A DNA stretch of 42,569 nucleotides from NCBI GenBank assembly GCA_027486835.1, contig JAIXOJ010000103.1:1-42569 (forward strand), written 5' to 3'. This document shows positions 34,971-42,569 of this stretch, piece by piece (positions within the stretch are counted from its first letter, which is position 1; each line of letters starts with the position of its first letter). The notes below the pieces were generated by a model. That model had not been told where the DNA came from. It did not search any database and worked only from the letters and a program-made list of their open reading frames with translations. This DNA comes from Chitinophagaceae bacterium. GTDB taxonomy: Bacteria > Bacteroidota > Bacteroidia > Chitinophagales > Chitinophagaceae. A program made the position numbers and the translations under genes.

Positions 34971-36278
34971 TTAAGCGTTACCCAACACCATCTGTATGGC
35001 TGTAGCTTTTAGCATGCATTCCTCATATTCTTCTATGGGGTTGCTCAAATTGGTAATGCCGCTACCCACAGAATAGCTTAGAGCATTGTTGGCATCGTTG
35101 TATAAAATACTTCTGATGACCACATTAAAATCAAAATCTTTATCGGGAGTAATGTAGCCAACGGCACCAGAATACAGTCCTCTTTGGGTGGGTTCAAAGG
35201 CATCAATCAATTGCATCACTTTGTTTTTGGGCGCACCTGTCATGCTTCCCATGGGGAAACAAGCAGCCATAATTTCACTGAAAGCAACATCTTTACGCAA
35301 ACATCCTTCTACCGTTGAAATCATTTGATGCACATGCGGAAAAGAATACAGGCCAAAAAGTTCTGAAACCTGCACACTACCCTCTGTGCAAATACGGCTT
35401 AAATCGTTACGTACTAAATCTACCACCATCACGTTTTCAGCTCGTTCTTTTGGACTTTCTTTTAAGGCATCTTTCAATACTGCATCAATTGTTTTGTCGT
35501 TTAAATCCCGCTTATTGGTTCCCTTTATGGGTTGCGAAATCAATTGTTGTCCCTTTTTGCGTAAAAACCTTTCGGGGCTAGCGCAAAGCAAATGGCTATG
35601 ACCCATTCGGTAATAACAGGCAAAAGGGTTAGGCGAAATTTGTGTTAGGCGCTTATACGTGTCTAAAGGATGAATAGCTCCTTCGATAGCAAAGAACTCC
35701 TGACAATAATTAATTTCATAACAATCTCCCCGATGAATATGCTGTAATAATTGTTCAATGGCTGCTATGTATTCGCTTTTGGACAATCGAGCCGCCATTT
35801 TTATACTGCTGTTGGAAGTAGTATGGAGGGGTAGATATTGCAACACATTGGTTTGTATAATGGCAGAGAAAACAGCCTGCGGATCAATCGCAATAGTTTC
35901 AATTCTTAAGGAGGTTTTCGTTAGCAATACAACAATCTCTGGTTGAAACAGTGCTATCGGTTGAAATCCAATAGGGGAGGAGGGTTTAGCCCCAAAGACT
36001 TTTGTGGGAATTATTTGCTGCGCAAATTCATAGTTAATATGACCAAAGATCCAGTCATTCGTTTGTGAAATGTATTGGTCAATTGCAGCATTATTGGAAA
36101 GATTAGTTAGTTGTGATGCCATGCCCACACCCACGATACATACAGCGTTGGAGTGGTTTTTGGCATATTCATTACTGTCCAAAAAAGAACAACTGCTATA
36201 CTGGCCAGACCAATATAGCAGTTGATGCTTTATAGAACCGTAATCTTGAATGGGAAAAGTAGCTACGATTCTCTTCAA
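34971..36278 (-). CDS. pabB: Aminodeoxychorismate synthase component I
   Basis: 435 residues of the chorismate-utilising family. The motif PIKGT at 250-254, with lysine where anthranilate synthase has alanine, marks PabB: the lysine attacks chorismate on the way to 4-amino-4-deoxychorismate for p-aminobenzoate and folate. Other conserved blocks are ASPERFL near 233-239, VMVVDLVRNDLSRI near 283-296, FPHVHQMISTVEG near 313-325, GSMTGAPK at 344-351, and the C-terminal SVGSGI and EEYEECMLKA. The protein is full length. No glutaminase (pabA) or lyase (pabC) gene is adjacent. The start is 27 nt after the acidic protein stop, so co-transcription with it is likely. Confidence 0.92.
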   Translation of the reverse strand: MKRIVATFPIQDYGSIKHQLLYWSGQYSSCSFLDSNEYAKNHSNAVCIVGVGMASQLTNLSNNAAIDQYISQTNDWIFGHINYEFAQQIIPTKVFGAKPSSPIGFQPIALFQPEIVVLLTKTSLRIETIAIDPQAVFSAIIQTNVLQYLPLHTTSNSSIKMAARLSKSEYIAAIEQLLQHIHRGDCYEINYCQEFFAIEGAIHPLDTYKRLTQISPNPFACYYRMGHSHLLCASPERFLRKKGQQLISQPIKGTNKRDLNDKTIDAVLKDALKESPKERAENVMVVDLVRNDLSRICTEGSVQVSELFGLYSFPHVHQMISTVEGCLRKDVAFSEIMAACFPMGSMTGAPKNKVMQLIDAFEPTQRGLYSGAVGYITPDKDFDFNVVIRSILYNDANNALSYSVGSGITNLSNPIEEYEECMLKATAIQMVLGNA

Positions 36279-36305
36279 AGGGAATTGTAATGAGTAGTTA
36301 GTGGG

Positions 36306-36761
36306 TTAATAATCATCAAAATCATCGTCAAGACCACCGCCTTTACGTTTACCACCGCCTCCACCACCGAAGGAATCGAATTCATTAAAGTCCTCGTCGA
36401 AGGAAATATCGTCATCGTCATCACCTTTCTTGCCTTTTTTGGGCACAGCACTTTTGCCAGTTTTTGACTTTGGAATATCAAACTCATCGAAGTCTGGATC
36501 CCAATCATCTTCATCAGATTTGTTCCAATCGTCTTCTACTTCTTCAGCGTCATCATCATCATCGTCGTCCTCTTTCGATTTCTTCGACGCTGATTTTGCA
36601 GCCCCTTTCTTTGGGGTTTTCACTTCCTCATCATCAAAATCTTCATCATCATCGTCTTCTTCAAGTTGCTTCTTGGGCTTTGAAGAAGCTTTAGGTGCTG
36701 GTGTATTTGCTGCACCTTTCTTAGCTGTGGATTTGGCATCCTTATCAGATTTAATAGCCAT
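36306..36761 (-). CDS. Acidic, lysine/aspartate-rich disordered protein
   Basis: 151 residues with almost no hydrophobic core. The N-terminal third is Lys/Ala/Ser/Pro-rich (AKKGAANTPAPKASSKPKK). The middle alternates aspartate runs with basic KTPKKGAAKSASKKSK segments, and a WNKSDEDDWDPDFDEFDIPK stretch follows. The end has FGGGGGGKRKGGG and DDDFDDY. It should be intrinsically disordered and could bind basic proteins or nucleic-acid complexes, but no function is established. It lies between purA (81 nt upstream) and pabB (27 nt downstream) on the same strand, which supports it being a real gene. The serine-rich frame on the plus strand is its shadow. Confidence 0.82.
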   Translation of the reverse strand: MAIKSDKDAKSTAKKGAANTPAPKASSKPKKQLEEDDDDEDFDDEEVKTPKKGAAKSASKKSKEDDDDDDDAEEVEDDWNKSDEDDWDPDFDEFDIPKSKTGKSAVPKKGKKGDDDDDISFDEDFNEFDSFGGGGGGKRKGGGLDDDFDDY

Positions 36762-36842
36762 GTTCTAATAAGATTTTAGTTAACTGGTAATACTTAAAAA
36801 ATGGGTTAAAAAATAAAAAAGTTTTCGTTTTTGAGAGGGCAA

Positions 36843-38105
36843 TTATACCGTAATTATTTGTTCCCTTCCTGGACCATTACTGATATAGTGGACAGAAGCA
36901 CCCACAAAATCATTAATAAAAGCCACGTATTCTGTCATTGCGGTCGGTAATGCTACAACATTTTTCAATTCGGAGGTATTTGTATGCCAACCTTTAAATG
37001 ATTTCCAAACAGGGTCAATATCAACTTTAGATATTTGAAACGGCACTTCCGCAGTTTCTTTTCCATTGATGCCATAGGCTGTACACACGTTCAGCTCTTC
37101 AAAACTGTCTAAAACATCTGCTTTGGTCATCACAATTTTGGTAACGCCATTAATCATGCAAGTATATTTCAAAGCGACCAAATCAATCCATCCACATCGG
37201 CGAGGACGACCTGTGGTAGCGCCAAATTCATTGCCAATGCGCCTTAACTCTTCGCCCACGGAATTGTTCAGTTCTGTAGGAAAAGGGCCACTACCTACTC
37301 TGGTACAGTATGCTTTAGTAACGCCGATTACCTCATTAATCTGCTTTGGCGAAACCCCAAGTCCTGTACAAACCCCAGCGGAAATGGTATTTGAAGAGGT
37401 TACAAAAGGGAAAGTGCCAAAGTCAATATCTAGCATGGTGCCTTGAGCACCTTCGGCCAAAACTTTCTTGCCCTTCGCAATTTCATTATTTATATAGTAC
37501 TCGCTGCTAATTACATTGAGGGTTCTTAGAAATTCTAAGGCTTCAAAAAATTCATCCTCCCAAGTAGATATATCTTCGATAAAATGAAAATTGTCTAACA
37601 GTTTTTGGTGTTTAAGTCTAAGTTTAATGTATTGGGATATGAAGCTTTTGTCTAGCAAGTCGCCCACACGCAGTGCATTTCTGCCAGTTTTGTCCATGTA
37701 GGCTGGGCCAATTCCTTTTAAGGTTGAACCAATTTTACTTTCTCCTTTTTGCAATTCGCTCGCTTTGTCCAAAGCCCTATGGGTGGGTAAAATCAAGTTA
37801 GTACGTTCTGAAATGAAAAGGTTTTTCTTTACATCAATACCAAAAGAAGCTACTAAATCACATTCTTTTTTCAAAGTAATGGGGTCTAATACTACACCTC
37901 CACCAATAATATTCACTGTGTTCTGGTGAAAGATACCCGAAGGAATTTGGTGTAGCACCACTTTTTTATCGCCCACGTAAAGGGTGTGACCCGCATTTGG
38001 TCCACCTTGAAATCTTGCTACAATGTCATAATTGGGGGCAAAAAAATCAACTATTTTTCCTTTCCCCTCATCTCCCCACTGCAAACCAAGAATTACATCA
38101 ACCAT
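36843..38105 (-). CDS. purA: Adenylosuccinate synthetase
   Basis: 420 residues from the ATG at 38105 (MVDVILGLQWGDEGKGKIVD). The frame is open 60 codons further upstream, but that part has no family similarity. The enzyme joins IMP and aspartate using GTP, the first committed step to AMP. Motifs include the GDEGKGK phosphate loop with the catalytic aspartate, GGPNAGHT with the catalytic histidine, GSTLKGIGPAYMDKTGRNA, AEGAQGTMLDIDFGTFPFVT, RVGSGPFPTEL and TTGRPRRCGW. All are intact and length is normal. It is the first gene of a probable purA - acidic protein - pabB transcript. The sequence upstream (38106-38500) is dominated by array 4. Confidence 0.95.
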   Translation of the reverse strand: MVDVILGLQWGDEGKGKIVDFFAPNYDIVARFQGGPNAGHTLYVGDKKVVLHQIPSGIFHQNTVNIIGGGVVLDPITLKKECDLVASFGIDVKKNLFISERTNLILPTHRALDKASELQKGESKIGSTLKGIGPAYMDKTGRNALRVGDLLDKSFISQYIKLRLKHQKLLDNFHFIEDISTWEDEFFEALEFLRTLNVISSEYYINNEIAKGKKVLAEGAQGTMLDIDFGTFPFVTSSNTISAGVCTGLGVSPKQINEVIGVTKAYCTRVGSGPFPTELNNSVGEELRRIGNEFGATTGRPRRCGWIDLVALKYTCMINGVTKIVMTKADVLDSFEELNVCTAYGINGKETAEVPFQISKVDIDPVWKSFKGWHTNTSELKNVVALPTAMTEYVAFINDFVGASVHYISNGPGREQIITV

Positions 38106-38274
38106 TAGTTTTATTTTTTTAAGAGGCGCAAATGTAGTGGTGTGAAAGTGATATGAGGGAATAAATATTTTTAGATTCCAAGTTGGGAAAAGTTGTTGAA
38201 AAAGATTCAAAGAACCATTTATAAGAGTATGAAAGTGGTTTGCACCTGCTCTTGCATACTTCGCCACCATTCTC

Positions 38275-38495
38275 CCGTTTCTCAACTAGTTTCACTTACT
38301 TCCCAACTAGTTCAACCTGCCTCGCCACTCATTCTCATGCTTCACAACTAGTTTCTCATGCTTCACAACTAGTTTCTCATGCTTCACAACTAGTTTCATA
38401 TGCTACGCAACTAGTCCCGCATGCTTCGCAACTAGTCCCGAATACTACGCAACTAGTCCCGCATACTTCGCCACTAGTCCCGTATGCTTCGTAGC
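38275..38495. repeat. 21-bp tandem array 4
   Basis: About ten units with CAACTAGT-type starts at 38283, 38304, 38325, 38345, 38366, 38387, 38408, 38429, 38450 and 38471; all steps are 21 bp except one of 20. Units drift from CTTCACAACTAGTTTCTCAT to CTTCGCAACTAGTCCCGCAT forms, each plus one base. It lies 170 bp upstream of purA, in the gap toward the next gene. Confidence 0.9.
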
Positions 38496-38526
38496 TAATT
38501 CAGCGTACTATTTCATACTCATAAGC

Positions 38527-38609
38527 AAATGGTTTGCGAAAAAAAGTCGCTATAATCTTTGTTGTTCCCTCTCTTTTGGAAAGGGTGAGGTATCATTCGC
38601 AAACCGTTT
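38527..38609. repeat. Small inverted-repeat element with MITE-like core
   Basis: Left AAATGGTTTGCGAA and right TTCGCAAACCGTTT are inverted repeats with one mismatch, about 83 bp apart end to end. The interior CCCTCTCTTTTGGAAAGGGT then GAGGT resembles the core hairpin of the MITE family at 3813 and 34687, but the ends differ. No flanking duplication is seen. Confidence 0.6.
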
Positions 38610-39228
38610 TCTGTCCAGTATAAGGGCATTTGATTCACGCTCATCACCTTTACCCTTTTTTCGCCCACCACCTGTATATTTCGTCAAACGACTTTATTTT
38701 TTGTCAATCTCCTGTATTTTTTATCAACCTACGATATTCAAAAGTACAAAGCAGTTTTCCCTGTCAATTGTTTTTAGAATTCATGGGTATAAAGCGCTTC
38801 AGTACATACCACGTAGGAGCGTTATATCCGCATAAAAATTCGCAACATCTTGGCGTGATGAAATGAAAAAATGTGTGGGATAAAAAAGCTCCAGTATTTA
38901 TAAATAGATAACCAACCACATTTAAGCACCAAAGACGAAAGAAACAGGAGGAGATTGTCTACAGGTATTGTAAATCTGAAATCTATTGTCTAGTTGGTTG
39001 TTTGTTGAAAATAGCTAGGATGGCTACTGGTGAAGTTGTTTTTTTGTGCGGGGATTCGGAAATAAAGCCATTGTTCCCCCTTATTCAAATGGGTTTATGG
39101 CTTATTGTTTATTATAACAACTAATAGGCTGTAACCTTGCGACATTTTATCTTCACCCCCATTCGGAAGAGCTGTAGGTTACTTTACTTAATTTCGACTA
39201 TTATACTTTTGAACTGATACGTAGTAAT
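38610..39228. other. Gene-free region upstream of the Ig-repeat surface protein
   Basis: About 620 bp with no supported gene. The frame 38630-38866 has improbable composition. The region should carry the promoter and leader of the surface protein gene. Confidence 0.45.
39204..39211 (+). promoter_or_regulatory. Possible Bacteroidota -7 promoter element
   Basis: TACTTTTG matches the Bacteroidota -7 consensus TAnnTTTG and lies 17 nt before the ATG at 39229. No clear TTTG stands at the usual -33 spacing, so the call is weak. Confidence 0.28.
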
Positions 39229-42200
39229 ATGAATGAATTTGTCAGTAGAGGAAAGTTGTTTCTCCTCGCTTTATTGGTGCTTTTTGTTATTCAACATCCC
39301 TTTGCTCAGAACTATGCAGACGGTACAGGAAAAGGCTCTTTGCAAAGGGAAGTCTTTTGGCTTACATGGAATTCAAACCTAGTAAGCAAACCGGCTGGTG
39401 CAGACACCTTACGAATTACTGCTGGCGAATACATTTGGATGGTAACAGACAACGCTAGGGTGAGGGCTACCGTAAGTAATATCACTCCAATTACTGCTGG
39501 TAGCTCACTTCGTATATACAACAGTGGAGAATTTGCCACTGATGGATTGCAATTGCTTTACCCTGGCCTCCGAGGGATGGGATTAAAAGATTCAGCCTAT
39601 GCAGGACAAATAAAATTTGATCTTAGCGTTGAATTGGAAGTAAAGAAAACCTTCAACTCTGCATGGACGAGTGTCACCTATCCGGGTATGGTAATAGCCG
39701 ATGGTGAATCCTTGGCCGATGGCGAATTTTTAAAAGCCTCCGCAGCTTCAAATAGCGTTGATTGGCAGGTTTTGGATATGCGTGTGGAGTCTTTCAGTAA
39801 AAACCCTGCTCAATATACCTTGACCATATCAGACAATGGCAAAACGGCTGGGGTGTCTCTTCCCGCAGGGCAAAACGACATTTTTGTGCAATCAGTGTTG
39901 TTTGGAAAAAATATTAGCCAACTCTCCAATGTAGAAACCAAAGGAAGGGGGTACACCGCTATAGGTATTGGTATTGTTGCACCATTTGATTTTGGCGACG
40001 CCCCTACTAGCTATGGCGATGCCGGACATTATATGGGCAATAACATCACTTTCAATAGCCTTACTGCACTTGCAGATGGTAACTACAGTGCCATGTCGCT
40101 GCCAAAAGTTACCGTTACCTCGGCCACCAAACTCTATTTTGGTAATAACAATACCGACCCGGACGGAAATGCGCCCCATAGTTCCACTGCCAACCTAGAT
40201 GATTCCACCAAAAATGATGATGAAGACGGAGTGGTAAGCTTTCCCAACATTGATGTGAATAAAGCCAGTAATGTGGTCATTAACTTAACCGCTACCAACA
40301 GCTCCACCCTGCCTGCCAATGTGTATGGTTGGATTGATTTTAATGGGGATGGAAAATTTTCAATTGCAGAATCAGTAACCGCTTCTGTACCTGCTGGGTC
40401 GGTTAAAAAACCAATAACCTTAACCTTTTTGTACTCAAAATTTTCAAGCATTATTAAAGCTGGCCCCACTTATGCCCGTTTTAGAATCACCACAAACACA
40501 TTAATTGACAATACTTTCACCCCCAGCATAGACGAAAGAAGCACATCAATAGCCCTGGATGGGGAAACTGAAGATTACAAGTTAAAAGATATTACCCAAT
40601 CCTCTCCTTCGAAACCAGAAGGAGTAGAGGATACAGACAGTACGCTTATCAACACGCCCGTTATCACCATCGTTAAGAACAACGATACCCTTAATGCCAT
40701 AACTGCAACGGTGGGTGTAGCTACGCAACCTGCGCATGGCTCCGCTACCGTTAATGCAGATGGCTCTGTCACGTATAATCCCGCAACTGGATATACCGGA
40801 GTGGATACCTACACCTATACACTCACTTCACCAGGAGGATTGGTGTCTGACCCAATTACAGTAATTGTAGTCGTGAAACCAATGGGAATTAATGATAAAG
40901 ACACTACTGGTATCAACACCCCAGTAACTATTCCAGTGAAAGCCAACGATGGGGCAAGTGGCAGCAATGGCAATACGGTTTCTACTAATAGCAACCCCAG
41001 CCACGGAACAGTAGTAGTGAATACAAATGGTACGATTACATACACACCCAATAACGGATACAGCGGTAAAGACACATTCACTTATGTACTTACAACACCT
41101 GATGGGGTGGTGAGTAATCCCATTGAAGTGGTGGTAAGCATTTTTCCCGTAGGCGTAAATGATGCTGCAAACACAAATATTAATACCCCCGTAACCATAC
41201 CAGTGAAAGCGAATGATGGCAGCGGTGCTACAGTGGATACAGTAAAACTGGCAACCCCGCCTGCTCATGGCACTGCTACAGTGAATGCGGACGGTACAGT
41301 AAGCTATACCCCTGGGAATGGTTATACAGGAAAAGACACCCTTACCTACACGCTAACCACCCCTGATGGAACAGTGTCTTTACCCATTACTGTAATTGTA
41401 ACCGTAAAACCTGTAGGGGTAAATGACAAAGACACAACGCTAGTGAATACCCCAGTCACTATTCCAGTGAAAAATAACGATGGGTCAAGTGGTAATAACG
41501 CTACTGTTACCATCTTTTCTAATCCATTACACGGCACTACTACGGTTAATGCTAACGGAATTGTAACCTATACCCCTAGTACTGATTTCGCTGGAAAGGA
41601 TAGCTTTACTTATGTCCTCATTACACCTGACGGCGTGGTATCTGCTCCGATTACTACTGTTGTGTGGGTACTTCCAATGGGTATAGACGATGTGGCTAAC
41701 ACCCCAATGAATACACCTGTAGGCATTCCTGTGAAAAATAATGATGGTGCGGGAAATGTGAATGATACGGTGAAAATTGTAGCACCACCTAACCATGGGG
41801 GAGTAGTCGTAAATGCTGATGGTACAGTAAACTATACGCCCAATAACGGGTACACTGGTAAGGATACTTTTACTTATTCCCTTACTACCCCAGATGGAGT
41901 AGTATCCGCACCTATTACAGTGATCATTAACGTAAAACCTATGGGGGTTAATGACCGTGATACAACAGTAATCAATGCTTCTATTGCTATTCCAGTGAAG
42001 AATAATGATGGGGCTGGTGCTACCAATAATACTGTTACGATTGCAGCTAACCCTATTCATGGAACAGCTAGCGTGAATACAAATGGTACGGTGCAATATA
42101 CCCCTTCAACTGGCTTTACGGGTAGAGACACTCTTAATTATGTGTTGACCACACCAGATGGTGTGGTGTCGGATACCATCAAGATATTCGTTGTGGTAAA

Positions 42201-42569
42201 ACCAGCAGGTGTAAAGGATAATGACACCACAAGGGTAAACACACCAGTAGTTATTCCTGTGAAAGACAATGATGGCTCCAGTGCAACCAATGCCACTGTG
42301 GGTATTAGTAGTAATCCTACCAATGGAACGGTAGTGGTTAATATTGACGGAACAGTTACCTACACACCCTCTACTAATTATGTGGGCAAAGACAGTTTCA
42401 CTTATACCATCACCACACCAGATGGGTTGGTATCTGCGCCTATTACGGTGTTAGTAACGGTCAAGCTACCGCCACCAACAGGTGTGAAAGATGTGGACAG
42501 CACTGTGATAAATGTGCCAGTAACAATTCCAGTAAAAAACAATGATGGTGTTAATGCTCCTCAAGACAC
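39229..42569 (+). CDS. Large surface protein: CshA-like N-terminus, GEVED-like domain, Ig-like repeats (partial, runs off the edge)
   Basis: The frame opens at ATG 39229 and has no stop before the window end (1113 codons seen). A signal peptide ends at about residue 27 (FAQ). Residues 28-250 (starting NYADGTGKGSLQREVFWLTW) resemble the CshA non-repetitive adhesin domain. Residues 253-455 (FDFGDAPTSYGDAGHY, DDEDGV, GWIDFNGDGKF, GETEDY) form a GEVED-like domain. From 465 come Ig/cadherin-like repeats of 88-91 residues, each starting GVNDKDTT-NTPVTIPV and containing HGT-VNADGTVTYTP and GKDTFTYTLTTPDG. Eight begin at nt 40621, 40885, 41152, 41416, 41680, 41944, 42208 and 42481. Tandem folds of this kind form stalks in surface adhesins. 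A T9SS tail is expected beyond the edge but cannot be seen. Confidence 0.9.
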   Translation, partial: MNEFVSRGKLFLLALLVLFVIQHPFAQNYADGTGKGSLQREVFWLTWNSNLVSKPAGADTLRITAGEYIWMVTDNARVRATVSNITPITAGSSLRIYNSGEFATDGLQLLYPGLRGMGLKDSAYAGQIKFDLSVELEVKKTFNSAWTSVTYPGMVIADGESLADGEFLKASAASNSVDWQVLDMRVESFSKNPAQYTLTISDNGKTAGVSLPAGQNDIFVQSVLFGKNISQLSNVETKGRGYTAIGIGIVAPFDFGDAPTSYGDAGHYMGNNITFNSLTALADGNYSAMSLPKVTVTSATKLYFGNNNTDPDGNAPHSSTANLDDSTKNDDEDGVVSFPNIDVNKASNVVINLTATNSSTLPANVYGWIDFNGDGKFSIAESVTASVPAGSVKKPITLTFLYSKFSSIIKAGPTYARFRITTNTLIDNTFTPSIDERSTSIALDGETEDYKLKDITQSSPSKPEGVEDTDSTLINTPVITIVKNNDTLNAITATVGVATQPAHGSATVNADGSVTYNPATGYTGVDTYTYTLTSPGGLVSDPITVIVVVKPMGINDKDTTGINTPVTIPVKANDGASGSNGNTVSTNSNPSHGTVVVNTNGTITYTPNNGYSGKDTFTYVLTTPDGVVSNPIEVVVSIFPVGVNDAANTNINTPVTIPVKANDGSGATVDTVKLATPPAHGTATVNADGTVSYTPGNGYTGKDTLTYTLTTPDGTVSLPITVIVTVKPVGVNDKDTTLVNTPVTIPVKNNDGSSGNNATVTIFSNPLHGTTTVNANGIVTYTPSTDFAGKDSFTYVLITPDGVVSAPITTVVWVLPMGIDDVANTPMNTPVGIPVKNNDGAGNVNDTVKIVAPPNHGGVVVNADGTVNYTPNNGYTGKDTFTYSLTTPDGVVSAPITVIINVKPMGVNDRDTTVINASIAIPVKNNDGAGATNNTVTIAANPIHGTASVNTNGTVQYTPSTGFTGRDTLNYVLTTPDGVVSDTIKIFVVVKPAGVKDNDTTRVNTPVVIPVKDNDGSSATNATVGISSNPTNGTVVVNIDGTVTYTPSTNYVGKDSFTYTITTPDGLVSAPITVLVTVKLPPPTGVKDVDSTVINVPVTIPVKNNDGVNAPQD

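Noticed and set aside
36430-36768. Serine-rich plus-strand frame opposite the acidic protein
   Set aside because: It is the complement of GAT/GAC aspartate runs; the minus-strand frame fits the operon.
38106-38285. 60-residue N-terminal extension of PurA
   Set aside because: The extension has no family similarity, and PurA proteins start at MVDVILGLQWGDEGKGK.
38240-38494. 84-codon frame through array 4
   Set aside because: ASQLVSH-type heptads from the tandem repeat.
38630-38866. 78-codon frame rich in His, Phe and Ser
   Set aside because: Atypical composition, no conserved motifs, and it lies in an AT-rich gap.
40134-42323. Minus-strand frames inside the Ig-repeat gene
   Set aside because: They repeat with the 264-bp period of the plus-strand gene and have no independent coding features.

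Overview
The window looks like a chromosomal segment of a Bacteroidota bacterium, probably from the Chitinophagaceae/Sphingobacteriia side (an inference). Two large surface or secreted proteins end in a type IX secretion (T9SS) sorting domain, and a third very large surface protein runs off the right edge. Menaquinone appears to be made by the futalosine route (MqnB). Clear Shine-Dalgarno sites are absent, and palindromic intergenic repeats of the kind common in this phylum are abundant.

Layout. 1-2850: the tail of an unknown gene, a class I fructose-bisphosphate aldolase on the minus strand, and a repeat-rich gap. 2181-3869: a triple-BON-domain protein, a small helical protein and a three-helix membrane protein. 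The last has had its 3' end rewritten by a mobile element. 3804-4640: a composite of two short inverted-repeat elements (MITE-like) around a 21-bp tandem array, flanked by a 9-bp direct repeat. 4746-9912: a succinate-semialdehyde-type dehydrogenase, a SOUL-family protein, then a likely operon of an Old Yellow Enzyme-type alkene reductase, a YceI-like protein and futalosine hydrolase. 10298-10849: one unrecognised protein. 12016-27579: a single gene for a 5187-residue T9SS-exported repetitive adhesin, closed by a strong terminator. 28551-31807: a defence cassette of McrB (with an extra N-terminal winged-helix region), McrC and a DUF3800-like predicted nuclease, followed by degraded tandem modules. 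32514-34616: a family 6 polysaccharide lyase with a T9SS tail. 34971-38105 (minus): purA, an acidic disordered protein and pabB, probably co-transcribed. 39229-end: a surface protein with a CshA-like N-terminus, a GEVED-like domain and at least eight 88-residue Ig-like repeats, cut by the window edge.

The most unusual material is between genes. (1) A MITE family with 20-bp terminal inverted repeats shows 8-9-bp target duplications at three insertions; for one of them the pre-insertion gene end can be reconstructed. (2) Four separate intergenic arrays all have a strict 21-bp period but different unit sequences. (3) A module made of a short coding tail plus a palindrome recurs on both sides of the DUF3800 gene, suggesting that gene is cargo in the McrBC island.
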